DNA from: Luzula sylvatica
Taxonomy: Eukaryota > Streptophyta > Magnoliopsida > Poales > Juncaceae
NCBI GenBank assembly: GCA_946800325.1
Contig: OX326958.1
Span: forward strand, 10,984,001-11,048,000
Reading direction: 5' to 3'
Length of the DNA: 64,000 nucleotides
Shown here: piece after piece, positions 1-11,228 of the stretch
Position numbering within the stretch: position 1 is the first letter of the stretch
How the letters are laid out: each line of letters opens with the position of its first letter
The notes under the pieces: model-generated
The model's database searches: none
Told to the model about the DNA's origin: nothing
Seen by the model: only the letters and a program-made list of their open reading frames with translations
Translations under genes and position numbers: made by a program

Positions 1-1227
1 AGCATGATAAATTAATAAAATCACAAAATAAATATGAAATCATATCATAAAATAAATTAATGAATATCACAAAACAAATATGAAAAAATATTAAATGCGT
101 CAAGCATGATATAAATTAATGAATATCAAATCACAAAATAAATATGAAATCATAAAATAAATATGAAAGCATGATATAAATATTAATATAATTAAGGTAG
201 AACATGATATAAATTATTAAATGGTTAAATGGGCAAAACATGATATAAATTAATATACATGATAATTAATGAATATAATCAAATCATAAAATAAATATGA
301 AAATTATATAAATATTAATATGTGTGATAGAAAGTAAAGGAGATGAGGTGACTCAAGTGAGAGCTCAAAAACATCTACTCTTTAAAGGGAGAACAATGTG
401 TTTTGGGGCTATTTAAATTGTAGTTGGAACTATTAAGTATTGGGAGCCTCAAAAATACATGTGTTGACTTTTCTACGCTCTTTGAAAACTAACTGGGGAG
501 TTTTATGATAGACTTATTTTTTTTTTATCATGAACCAATTTTAAAAAAAATATTTCGACTATATGTTAAATGATGATTTTTTTTTGTAAGATTCTAGTGT
601 ATATTTTATTTAATGCCATCCAAAACATAAATTTGGTAGAATTAATTAATAAATAGCAAAAATTCTTAAAATAATTTTTTGAAAAATGATCTATGATAAG
701 AAAATGGGTCTATCATAAACTTTCTTGTGTAAGTTGAAAATAATTTCTACCTATTGATAGCCATGAAATTAAAGGACAAGAAGATTTGACTATCTTAGAA
801 TGAAAAAAATCCATACCATTATGATGTCAAGCCAGGTAGAAATATTTAATAAAAATGTACATGCGTGAAGGTGTTTTGTGAGCGGTAATTCCTAAAGTAT
901 TTGTTGAATGTTACAATAATTTATTTTTTTGATAATTAAGTATGATTGAATATTATAAAATAAAGGTTCATTACAAACTCCTAACATTACGAGTGGAAAA
1001 GGGGATTCAGTATAACATACAGGACCATGTATTCCTAAATAATCAATTAATTGGAGCATTTTTTAGTTAGTGAATTATTTTTACAGTATGAAATCATGTT
1101 GTTTGCTCGTGTTCTAAATTTATATTTGTACTTGGAAAGATTAGTAATAGTTAATACTTAGTTACTCCTATTTCCATGGGAAGCTACAATAACAGAAAGA
1201 CCTTGTATAAATAATTAACATTGCTTG
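1..1227. other. AT-rich DNA, no gene seen
   Basis: The first 330 bases are degenerate repeats of short phrases such as AAATAAATATGAAA and CATGATATAAATTA. The rest is AT-rich unique-looking sequence. I looked here for the leucine-rich repeat region of the neighbouring NLR gene and saw no reading frame with LRR character. It could be an intron or the decayed 3' end of that gene. Confidence 0.5.
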
Positions 1228-3118
1228 CTAAAAAAGTAATTTAACTACAAAAATGTACCTTTCGACAAGTTCCTCCAAGTAATATTCGGCCGTCTCCTCC
1301 ATAGTTTGGTTTGCCTCCTTAGATATGAATCCCTCCGCCACCCACATTCTAATTAAAGATTTAACTTCAATTTTGTAATCCTCGGGGAATAATGCAAAAT
1401 ACTCGAAACATGTTTTAAGAACAGGTGGTAAGTTCTCAAAGCTCATCGCTATAATATCCATGCCATTTCCCCCCACGGTTTTCCAATTCATTTGTTTAAA
1501 TACCCTATTCCAATCATGATATGTTGGATGTTTTGTTGACAAATATTTGCCCAAAATCTCTAATGCAAGAGGCAAGCCACGACATTTTTCAACAAAATGT
1601 TTGGCAAGTTCAAGTAGATCAATAGGACATTCTTTTTCAGAAATCCCATTTTTTATAAACAATTCGAAACTATCATTTTCATTTAAAAACGAGAGTTGAT
1701 ACGGTTCATGACTCGCCGAATCAGCTTTTTTACCAACATTAACGGACCTAGTGGTTATAAGAATCCGACTACCATTCTTTAAATCGGGAAAAGCTTGTTT
1801 TATTTGATTCCATAAATCAGTTGTCCAAACATCATCCATTACAATAAGGTACTTTTTCTCCCGTAAGGACTTGTTTAGTTCGATAAACAATTCTTCTTTG
1901 TTTAGCTTATCAAGCACTTCTTGCGTGATGGTGGGTTGAATCTTCTTTAGCATTGTTCTCAGGAAATTCTCGAGTTGAAACTCTTGGGATATAGATAACC
2001 ATATTTGAATATGAAATTTTTTTTAACTTCCAGGCTGCAAACCAAAATAAAAAAACATAGAATAAGACGTATATTCTAATTGTTGGTGAAAATTGAAACT
2101 CAACTGGAAAATGTTGTATCGGAAACAAATTACAAAATATTAATGCATCATGCTAAATGTATATTGGATTCTAGAAGGCAATTTGTTGTTTCTTTTGCGA
2201 AATGAGAACATTCGTAAAGCAGAATTAGCAAAATGTACAATAGCAATTAAACATGGCTTGCAATTTGTAAAACGAGCATAGTTTGAATACAAAATGCATG
2301 AGCTATTTTGTAGTCTCACAATAAAAATCCATATTACCGAAATCTAGATTGGTAATTAGGTAAGGCTCGTCGATTTGTATGAATCATTAGGTCTTGATGA
2401 TCTTTTTATTAAATCGTACGGCGATATTTAATTTTGTTTAAAAGTAAATTGTTGTGATGAAGACATGCTCTAACCTTTTGTACACTTTAAGTGCTAGGGT
2501 AGTCTTTCCTAATCCACCTTGTCCCACGATGGAGATCATCGAAAGTTTCGTAATTGTTTTATTAAGCAGTTGTTCAGTAATAATCATTTTGTCGGCGTGA
2601 AATCCGACAACCTCCGGATCATCAATTTCGGGAATAACATCGGGCCTAAAAGGAAGTCTGACATGGCCACAACCTTCCCCCTGATCTGGTATAAGATAGG
2701 TACTTCTACCTTTTGATATCTCATCAATTAATGATCTGATCTCATCTAACTCGGTACCAAGTTTGTGAAGTGCAGGAAGTAATGCGGACTTCTTGAACAT
2801 TTTATTTATACATATACATGAACATTTATTGCTGGGTGGTTTAGGAGGTTCTTCATGATCAATGTTGAGTACATCTGCCATGAATGTGTCGATAGCATCT
2901 TCTATTTTAAAGGCTACCTGCCTCACATCGTGTACCCAACATTTCACTTCGTCATTCACATTACGTTTTGCATCGGCATCGTTTAGAAAGCGCCGGATGC
3001 GTACTAGTTCTCTCTTCATGGCCTTCATATTTTTATCAACACCGTACAAAAATAAATTTTTTTGAATTAAGACATCGTCCAATTTTTTCAACAAATAGCT
3101 TACAACAGCACTGGCCAT
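1228..3118 (-). pseudogene. CC-NB-ARC (CNL) resistance-gene fragment, frameshifted and lacking LRR
   Basis: NLR proteins of this class are cytoplasmic immune receptors that bind and hydrolyse ATP. Exon 1 runs from the ATG at 3118 to 2475 and encodes an Rx-type coiled-coil region (EDAID at residues 73-77, equivalent to the EDVID motif) and the P-loop GQGGLGKTT (199-207). A GT donor after 2475 and a TTTGCAG acceptor before 2034 define an intron with matching phase. Exon 2 continues with WLSISQEF, kinase-2 (LIVMDDVW), RNBS-B (SRILITTR), GLPL (CRGLPLAL) and RNBS-D (CFEYFALFPEDY). The spliced frame breaks at an A8 run (2017-2024), where nine As would keep it open. The frame ends at 1228 before any MHD motif or LRR. 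A further donor near 1258 could lead to exons outside the window. The family call is firm. The broken state could partly be a sequencing error. Confidence 0.85.
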
Positions 3119-3583
3119 GTATGGAATTTTGAGCGATTATTATTTTGGGGGGTGTGTGTGTGTTTGCTGTATGGGGAGGGAATAGAAAATTCCTAGTTCT
3201 TATATGCTCCTGCAATTCAAAAGTAAAAAATAATAATGAATTATCATACTGATACATAAAATTATTAATTATGTCAGCACAAAAATATGTGCAAATAAAA
3301 GTTTGCATTGCAAACACTGAGGAATCCATCCTCTAATTCGAAATTTCAAATGATTGACTTATGTATATGTTTGATTATGTTAGGTGGTTTATGAAGGGTA
3401 AATGGGATGTGAGGTAAATAGGGATATAATAAATAATAGTATAATCAAATCAAATATATATTACTAAATGGCATTGATTTTCGGGCATGAGATATGTTCA
3501 CGAAAAAAATCTTCCACATTATACTAAAATTGCAACAAAAAAAAAAGAAAAAACAAAAGAAGCCTCAATGCCTTTTTAATAAA
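3119..3583. other. Upstream flank of the NLR gene
   Basis: This is the putative promoter side of the minus-strand NLR gene. It contains a short GT-rich stretch (3151-3165) and AT-rich sequence. I see no gene and no convincing TATA box position. Confidence 0.35.
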
Positions 3584-4362
3584 CTAGCTTTATCACCGCG
3601 CTATTGCGCGGGATGTTTTTTATATAATTATTTAAATAGAATTAACGCCTGTGCGAATTAACGTGCATGCGTTTGAACTAAATTAATCTAATCATGACAT
3701 ATTTGCAAATATCGTGATGTCAATAGATGTATGAGGTTCACGAAATTAGTCTATCACGAATATTATTTTCTAATATAATTTGTATAAATAGCATTTGCTC
3801 AGGTGCTTCTAAATTCGATTAATATAATCATGACATATTCACAAATTTTAATATGCATGTAAAATAGGAAACAAAGACCAAATGTAAAATAAGAAAAAAT
3901 GATCAAAATGTAAAAAAAGACCGAAATGTAAATAAAAAGGACCAAAATGTAAATTAAAACTAAAAAGGACCAACATATAAATAAAAAGGACCGAAATATA
4001 AAATAAAATGTAAAAAAGGACTGAAATGTAAATAAAAAAGGACCAAAATGTTAATAAAAAGGACCAAAATATAAACTTAAATTAAAAAGGACCAAAATAT
4101 AAATAAAAGGGACCAAAATGTAAATTCAAAAATGTAAAAAAGGACCGAAATATAAATAAAAGAGGATCAAAATATAAACAAAAAGGACCAAAATATAATT
4201 TTCTAAACTTAAAAGGACCAAAATGTAAATAAAAAGGACCAAAATGTAATTTTTTAAACCGAAAAGGACCAAAATGTAAATTTAAAAATATTTTTTTACA
4301 AAAAAGCTCTTGATGACGTGGCCTCATGTATGAGCTGCATTTCTTCCAACTTTATACATAAA
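3584..4362 (-). mobile_element. Small non-autonomous Helitron C
   Basis: Read on the minus strand it ends with a hairpin (CCGCGC, loop TATT, GCGCGG at 3596-3611) followed a few bases later by CTAG at 3587-3584 and a flanking T, the standard Helitron 3' end. Its 5' end, TTTATGTATAAAG at 4362, matches the 5' ends at 8627 and 61921 apart from a C-to-T change at base 2. The interior holds about ten copies of a motif that reads ACATTTTGGTCC in element orientation (3890-4290). It also has a segment shared with Helitron E at 26.2 kb. No Rep/helicase gene is present. Confidence 0.7.
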
Positions 4363-5154
4363 CTAGCTTTTTACCCGCGCACATTCGCGCGGGAGTTCCG
4401 CGAGTATTCTCGAGTTCGAGAATAATTTTTTTTATATATTAATTTTAATTTCTTTTTCTTTTTTATGGTATTTTATTTCGTGTTTAAGTTTGTAATTCAG
4501 TATAATTTCTCGAATGTAAATAAATATATCATATATGCTGGTTGCGCGCATGTGATATCAATAAAATATGAATATATATCGAATGTAACATATAGGAATA
4601 CAATAAAAAAAACATAATTAAACAAACAACAACATATTGATTTTAATAGTAAAAGAAACAAAAGAATTATAATAATATAAAGTTCTAATTAATTAAATAA
4701 TTAAAAAATACACAATTTACTGTGAAAAATTTACAGGAAAACAACAGATGACATTACATAATTTTTAATTATAATGCATCACAAATGTTTACGTTGATAG
4801 TACACACGATAGTACACACGATGTGAACGAATTATTTGACAGTCCAAAACAAAGATAACAATATACAACTCTTCATAATAAGGAAAACATATGCTTACAA
4901 CAATATAAAATTTTAATTAATTATGTTACTAAAAAACATGTCCAATACATCCGGACGAATGAGCATTGTCATTCGAGCATGAAATGCGGAAGTATTGTAT
5001 ATTTGCCTCAGTAAATCATGATATTTGAAAATTTCACAGTAAGTACTATTTGAATTGTTCAAGAGCCGGGTTTCTTGAAGAATTCAAACAGTTATTATTG
5101 TAAAATTTGTCTAGTTTAGATACATCATCGGCAAAATTTATGATGGTGATGATG

Positions 5155-5245
5155 ATAATGATCAAATGATGATGATGATGATGACGATGACGATGATGAT
5201 GTTGCTGCTGCTGCTGCTGATGATGATGATAATGATCATGATGCT

Positions 5246-5276
<31 letters not shown>

Positions 5277-5290
5277 ATGATGATAGTACA
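5155..5290. repeat. GAT/GCT trinucleotide microsatellite
   Basis: Runs of GAT, GAC and GCT triplets alternate over about 130 bases. Read on the minus strand they give poly-His and poly-Gln stretches. That is a property of the repeat and not evidence of a gene. Confidence 0.9.
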
Positions 5291-5299
5291 CATTCATAT

Positions 5300-7020
5300 T
5301 ATTTGTGTTTTGTATTTTGTATTTTGGGAACGATAGCTAAAATGTTTCGTATTTTGTATTTCGGATTTCGGATTTCGCCACTTGTAATCATAATTGTATT
5401 CATATTAGCATTTTTTCAAATATTCTTTTATTATCATTCTTATTCCTTATTCGTGCTCGTATTTTGTATTTGCGTTTTTTCGTATTATCATTCATATTAG
5501 CATTTTTCTCGTATTTTGTATTTCGGATTCCACATTCATATTATCATTCGTATTAGCATTTCTTCGTATTCTTATTCGTGTTCGTATTTTGTATATTTTC
5601 GCATTTCATAATTCCAAATTAATTATTCATTCCAAGTTCATAGGTTGTATTGGTTTTGGTATTGGTATCAGTATGTTTTTCGTTTTAGTATTTGTATTTG
5701 TATTCGTATTCGTGTTTCATATTTTTATTGCGTATTTTGTATTTTTAGTTCATAATTTGTATTTCGTCTTTTAATTGAAATGTGTATTTGTATTTTTATG
5801 GCAATTTGTATTTGTATTTTGTGTTTGTATTTTATAGTCCGTATGTATATTCGTATTCGCGTTTGCCTCAGTAAATCGTGATTTTTATAAGTTTTAGAGC
5901 AAAATGTATTTCAATTGTTCAAGAGCCGGTTTTCTTGAACAATTCAAACGGTTATCGCTTTAAAATTTGTTTATTCTTTTATATATCATCGGAAAAATCA
6001 AAAAATGAGCCAAGTAGTCGACATAAAATTTATTGAGGACCAAAGTTCAAATATTTCGTATTTTATTTTTCGGTTTTCTTATTTCGTCATTCGTCATTCG
6101 TAATTTGTAATTTGTATTTGTATTGGTGTTCATATGGGTATTCGTTTTGCGTATATTCATTTTTCCATTCATATTGTATTTCCTATTTGTATTGGCACTC
6201 GTATTTTGTTTGGTATTTCGTAATACATATTTCATAATTCGTATTTTATTTTTGTAATTCATATTTTGTATTTCCTATTTCATATATTCTATTTAGCTTA
6301 TCATACATTACATTAAAAATATTAATTTCTGACTACAATAATCCGAGAATGTATAATTTGTATTTTGTACATTTCTGTGATTTCTTTTATAGCAACATCT
6401 AACGAAAAAAAGCAACACGCTTAGTATTGGTTGCAAATAATACATGTTTTGATTTCTGCCTTTTGTTTTGTAATTTATTTATTAAGGACGAAAGTTCGAA
6501 TATTTTGTATTTTGTATTTAGGATTTCTTATTTCGTCATTTGTAATTTGTAATTTGTATACATATTGGTGTTGATAGGGGTATTCGTGTTTCGTATATTC
6601 ATATTTCCATTCGTATCATATTTCGTACTTGTATTGTTACTCGTATTTTATTTTTCGTATTTCGTCATATATATTTCGTAGTTCGTATTTTATTTTTTTA
6701 GTTCTTATTTTGTATTTTGTATTTTATTTTTTCCTATTTAGCACATCACAATCTGTTTTGTATTTGTATTTTGTGTTCTTATTTTTCAGTTGTATATATC
6801 TTGGCTTTTTTTTTCTTGTTTTATGTTTGCCTTTTTATTTGTTTTTGTTTGCGTCTCGTATTATTATTGGTAATGATATTGGTATTTGTTTTTCTTTGTC
6901 GTATTCGTATATCGTATTCATATTATTGTTCGTATTTCATATTTCGCACTTCTCATTTCATAACTCGCAATTAGTATTTCATTTCTCGTATTTGTATGAT
7001 GTTGTTTGTAAATAGCATTA
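5300..7020. repeat. Degenerate TTCGTATTT-type low-complexity tract
   Basis: For about 1.7 kb the plus strand is built from shuffled short words such as TTCGTATTT, TTGTATTT and TCATATT, with no fixed period. A phrase near 5040-5110 (TTCAAGAGCCGG, then TTCTTGAA and AATTC) recurs at 5920-5960, so part of it arose by larger duplication. Long open frames here (5303-5774 and 6629-7015 on plus, 6047-6262 on minus) are hydrophobic artefacts of T-rich DNA. Confidence 0.75.
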
Positions 7021-7257
7021 GTTTTGTAATTTTCATAATTCCTTACACAAATAGCAATTACAAACATCATGTCATTTAACTATGAGAAACTTCATGTATT
7101 CCTTGTTTCCAAATAGCATTTGTTTTTGGTCTGACACTTGTTTTTTTTTCATATTTGTATTGCCGATTCATATTATTCATAACCGTCTTGATTTAAATGA
7201 AAAACTTCATGTATTGTTATAAAAATTATGAGAATCGCATGATGATGATTATGATGA

Positions 7258-8532
7258 TGTTCGGAAACGGGACCAAAGAGAGGCACGACACCGCCTACTC
7301 GAAATGGGAAACGGGACCAAAGTGAGGCACGACACCGCCTACTCGAAATCGGAAACATGACTAAAGAGAGGCACGACACCGCCTGCTCGAAATTTGAAAC
7401 GGGATCAAAGAGAGGCACGACACCGCCTGCTCGAAATCGGAAACGGGACCAAAGAGAGGCACGACTCTGCCTACTCGAAATCGGAAACAGGACCAAAGAG
7501 AGGCACGCCGCCGCCTCCTCGAAATCAGAAAAGACAATGTAAACAATTTCATGAGTCATTACAAAAAGAGGATCATCGTGATTTTTTTTTGAAATTTCGA
7601 TTTATCTCAGATTTCCCAATTAATCATTTATGTTTGTATCCTGGAAAAACTTCATCGATCTGAGTATAAAGCAACCAGAAAAGAGACTCCTATGCCGCAC
7701 GATGATTAAACCGAAGGCAACTATAAAAACACGCGTACCTCCCAAACCCGTTAAATCGGAGACACTTTTTTTTGGATATCATCACTGATCAAAGATGCAC
7801 AAACCCGAAGGGACCAGATCAGAAACGGGACCAAAGAGAGGCACGACACCGCCTGCTCGAAATCGGAAACGGGACCAAAGAGATGCACGACACCACCTGC
7901 TCGAAATCGGCAACATGACCAGAGGCACGACACCGCCTCCTCGAAATCGAAAACTGGACCAAAGAGAGGCACGACACCGCCTACTCAAAATGAGAAACGG
8001 GACCAAAGAAAGGCACGACACCGCCTGCTCGAAATCGGAAACGGGACCAAAGAGATGCACGACACCACCTACTCGAAATCGGCAACATGACCAGAGGCAC
8101 GACACCGCCTCCTCGAAATCGAAAACTGGACCAAAGAGAGGCACGACACCGCCTACTCGAAATGAGAAACGGGACCGAACAGAGGCACGACACGGCCTAC
8201 TCGAAAACGGAAACGGGGACGAAGAAAGGCGCGACACCGCCTACTCAAAATCGGAAAAGGGACCAAAGAGAGGATCGACACCGCCTACTCGAATTCAGAA
8301 GCAGGACCAAAGAGAGGCACGACACCGCCTACTCGAAATAGCAAACACAGTCCAAGAGAGCCACAACACAGCCAGCTCAAAACTACAAACCCAAAATCGG
8401 AAATTGCAAACACAGTCCAAGAGAGGCACAACACAGCCTGCTCAAAACTACAAACACAAAATCGGAAATAGTGCAAAAGAGAGGCACGACACCGCCTACT
8501 CAAAGCCGCAAACGGTACCAAAGAGAGAAGTG
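7258..8532. repeat. 44-bp minisatellite in two blocks
   Basis: The core reads AAACGGGACCAAAGAGAGGC followed by ACGACACCGCCTACTCG and AAATCGG. Successive copies start at 7823 and 7867, giving a 44-bp period. Block 1 spans about 7258-7545 and block 2 about 7818-8532. Bases 7546-7800 between them are not repetitive. Some units are 32-36 bp because of an internal deletion, and a composite unit near 7905-7975 recurs at 8085-8160. Because 44 is not a multiple of 3 the reading frame rotates, so the 256-codon plus-strand frame at 7795-8565 and its minus-strand counterparts are not credible genes. Confidence 0.85.
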
Positions 8533-8627
8533 ATCCAGACCTTTTATGTGCAATCAAATGGCTAAGAAACCGTGTGGTGACGTGGCCGAATCAGGAGAGG
8601 GCAATTTGTCCAGATTTATACATAAGA

Positions 8628-9760
8628 TAGAAAGAGAGGCACGACATCGACTCGTAAAATCTGCAAATGTAACCAGAGAAAGGCACGACTCAGCGAGCTC
8701 AAAATCGCAAATGGGACCAGAGAGAGCAAATAAGAGCATTTCGTCGAACACCTTGCAAGCGCCTTTCCCGATTCAACCACGTCATCGACTCGTAAAATCT
8801 GCAAATGGAACCAGAGAAAGGCACGACCCAGCGAGCTCAAAATCGCAAATGGGACCAGAGAAAACAAACATGAGCATTTCGTCGAACAGTTTGCAAACAT
8901 CTTTCCCGATTCAAATCCATGATCAATTCCAGCAGCAATCAATGGGAAAACCATCTTCTAGTGGTAATCAGCAAGAGAAAATCCCAACCGAGACCAGAGA
9001 AGCATGCATAAGCATTTCGTCGAACACCTTGCAAGCACCTTTCCCGATTCGAATCCATGATAAATTCCAGCAGTAATCAGGGGTGAAATCATCTTCCAAC
9101 CAATAATGAGTGGGAGAACTATGAACAAAGAAAGTAAAACTCACAAAATACCCAAAATCCTCAACAAAGAATACGAAATCACTTACAAAAAACGACGAAT
9201 CAGGAAAAAACATCATACCTGTAAGACGTAGCTTGTCTCGTGGACCGAGGGTGTGACGACCGCGCCTACTCCGTTTGTCTAGGCCATGGACGCAATCTTT
9301 GACAGAAACTACTGAGTCTTCGAGGAGTTATGATCGTGTTTAGCTCGAAGAGAGATCAGCGGCGGTGAGGGATCCATTCGACACTTCCGTCAGCAAGAAA
9401 ACCGACACGAACTCGGAGTCGAATGACAGCATTCGCCCGGACAAAGACCCGCTAGGGTTAGGGTTTGGTGTCGTGCTTCTCTCAGCAGGAGAAATGAGAG
9501 GAGAGAGAGTAGAGCTAGTTTTTTATTATTTTTTATTATGTTTGTTCAACCCTTTTTTTTGGATGAACGTGGCTCACGGTGGACCAAGCTAATATTTATA
9601 TCCTTGTATCTCGGTCCTCATGAACCATGTTCAGACAAAATAAAATCGATCCAGATCCTTAATTTTCAATCAAACGGCTAAGAAGTTCTGTGGTGACGTG
9701 GAGGCACCAGATGATGGCGATTTCCCTAACTTTATAACTATTAATAATATAATTTTGAGA
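8628..9760 (-). mobile_element. Second Helitron-type 5' region with captured-looking DNA
   Basis: Read on minus, a second 5'-end-like segment starts TCTCAAAATTATATT at 9760 and runs into TATAAAGTTAGGGAAAT and the CACGTCACCAC motif. The same motif order follows the 5' end at 8627, and both are followed by similar sequence (TTAGCC, then TTTGATTG). Between them lie 135-bp repeats and a GC-richer stretch (9210-9560) that looks like a captured gene leader, with GGGTTAGGGTTTGG and a purine-rich GAGAGGAGAGAG run. No protein family is recognisable there. It may be the outer part of the same element as Helitron D. Confidence 0.4.
8631..9075. repeat. Direct repeats of about 135 bp
   Basis: Two long copies (about 8639-8775 and 8780-8920) and a partial third (about 8990-9075) share the phrases CGACTCGTAAAATCTGCAAA, GAGCATTTCGTCGAACA and CCTTTCCCGATTC. 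Each copy contains a diverged AGAGAGGCACGAC word from the 44-bp array, so the larger unit seems to have grown from it. The plus frame at 8546-9076 crosses the repeat and matches no family I know. Confidence 0.7.
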
Positions 9761-10294
9761 CCATTTCAGAACAATACAAGCAGTGATATACATTCTCTAG
9801 TATTTTCTTTGTAGAGTTTTGATGACCTAAATATGATTTAACACCTTAAATATTAATAAATAAATACATAATTTATAATTTTAATTTATAATTTGATTAT
9901 TTTAATTTAAAATTGAACATTTAATTAAGATGTCAAATTATGAATTAAGATATTAATTATTATGATGTTAAATATATTCACGTCATCGATATTCTTGAGG
10001 GAAAAATAGGGATATGTCCAACATTTTCCTTACTAACAAGGAAATTTTTGAATGGTGCAAAATTTGTTTACATAAAAATACAACTTTGCAAATTATTTGT
10101 ACTATTGACCAAAACATCTTCTATTAACATAATTGAATTAATTAACGTATACCATAATGAACTTATCAATTATATTGATTTACTTGTGTGTGTTAATTGT
10201 TTTACATGTTAATTTTATGTTTAATATTAATTAATTATTTATAATATTTTGATTAAAATGTTGATTGTAATATAGAAGATGTTTGGGTACATTC
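9761..10294. other. AT-rich repeat remnant
   Basis: There is no gene. The minus strand from about 10030 to 9800 (GGAAAATGTTGGACATA, then GATGACGTGAATAT) resembles plus-strand sequence at 30170-30440, so this is a dispersed repeat family. Its end resembles the left end of the insertion at 47782. Bases around 10080-10110 are also inverted relative to 11595-11620, suggesting that the candidate solo LTR landed inside another element. Confidence 0.4.
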
Positions 10295-10414
10295 TGTAAG
10301 AAATACAGTTTCAGGTCAACCGTAAAAGTATACACAAGGACACACGAACGTACGCGTTCGAGAAGACGGATAGATGCACAATAAGATTGTGCAGAATTGG
10401 GCGAAATAACACTG

Positions 10415-10611
10415 TGCGTCATGACGCACGATATAGTGCGTCATGACTCACCTAGTGTGTTCAGTCTGCAATGGTTGTGGACTTAGCAAAATTCAGACGG
10501 TCGTGCGTCATGACGGACCATATGGTGCGTCATGACGCTAGGATGCATATCTTGTCCAGAAACTTTTTGACATCGTCAGTCATGATGTACCATATGGTGC
10601 GTGATGACGCA
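10415..10611. promoter_or_regulatory. Three pairs of a TGACG palindrome
   Basis: The 14-base palindrome TGCGTCATGACGCA occurs perfectly at 10415. Near-copies start at 10437, 10504, 10526, 10576 and 10598, with one to four changes each. They form three pairs, and the starts within each pair are exactly 22 bp apart. Pairs are separated by 89 and 72 bp. Each copy contains TGACG or its complement, the core bound by plant TGA-type bZIP factors in as-1 elements. The cluster ends about 90 bp upstream of a TATA box. Binding is inferred. Confidence 0.6.
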
Positions 10612-10701
10612 CTGTGTTTAAATGCTGTTTTCTGGCAGTTTTTGGTATACACAGTTTGGTGTGTCTAAAACGTGCCTTTTGGGTGTCCTTATCATGTTTA
10701 G

Positions 10702-10708
10702 TATAAAA
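10702..10708 (+). promoter_or_regulatory. TATA box of the candidate LTR
   Basis: TATAAAA occurs inside GTATAAAAGG, followed about 10 bp later by a (CT)6-type pyrimidine run. It lies downstream of the palindrome cluster. A transcription start near 10735 would be expected. Confidence 0.5.
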
Positions 10709-11228
10709 GGATAATTCTCTCTCTCTCTCAGAATGGTTTTTGTGAAAAGATTTATCCAGTTAATTCTATTCTAAGAAAGACACTTATTCATAGAGTAAAA
10801 GAGTGCAAAGAAAGAGAGAAACGAGAAAATGGATTTTTCTCGGTTTAGAGAATCAATTCAATCAAGCAAGTTTACCGGTATATTGTCTAGGCAGGTATAC
10901 CCGTAACCGAGGTGCTACGACCCAAGGTGGATACGCGTAGAGGAGCGACGCTTGTGGCTCTTCGTTGTGATCGAACCGAAGAAGCGAAAATCGTCAACGA
11001 CGGAGTGGTGAGAGACGTGTGGGCGTGGGACGCGCGTTTTGTCACCAACGTGACAAGGAGAAACAAGGATAAACGACCAACCCTTCGAGCGTGATCAATT
11101 TCACGTCGGTAATTGGCTATCCTACTTTGCATCGTACCCTCGATATCGAAGCGTGATTTCGGAATTTGGGAACCGGACCGGGCCTTTAAATCCGCTGCGC
11201 GAGTCCGGGGACGGGATAATTTCCTTCA

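Larger units (their letters stand above)
4363..8627 (-). mobile_element. Helitron D, packed with low-complexity DNA and a minisatellite
   Basis: The minus-strand 3' end is CCCGCGC, a 6-base loop and GCGCGGG (4374-4393), then CTAG at 4366-4363. It abuts Helitron C directly. The best 5' end is TCTTATGTATAAA starting at 8627, with A before it and T after the 3' end, as expected for insertion between A and T. The interior consists of a GAT/GCT microsatellite, a 1.7-kb TTCGTATTT tract and a 44-bp minisatellite. The array motif also occurs beyond 8627, so the 5' limit is uncertain; the larger element may extend to 9760. I see no RepHel gene, so it would need a transposase supplied in trans. Confidence 0.55.
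10295..11228 (+). mobile_element. Candidate solo LTR
   Basis: The segment begins TGTAAGAAATAC and ends TTCCTTCA. The flanks are CATTC on the left and CATTT on the right, a 4-of-5 match to a 5-bp target duplication. It holds an enhancer-like cluster of palindromes, a TATA box and then leader-like sequence with a (CT)n run, the order expected for U3-R-U5. No gag or pol follows and no second copy is seen in the window. The limits are inferred by eye, and a cellular promoter with leader remains possible. Confidence 0.4.

Noticed and set aside
5046..5297. Minus-strand open frame rich in His and Gln
   Set aside because: It is a translation of the GAT/GCT microsatellite and has no other coding support.
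7258..8532. Possible CRISPR-like array
   Set aside because: Units are contiguous 44-bp tandem copies with no unique spacers, and the setting is a plant genome.
7795..8565. 256-codon plus frame and overlapping minus frames
   Set aside because: They run through the 44-bp minisatellite, whose period rotates the frame and leaves several frames open at once.
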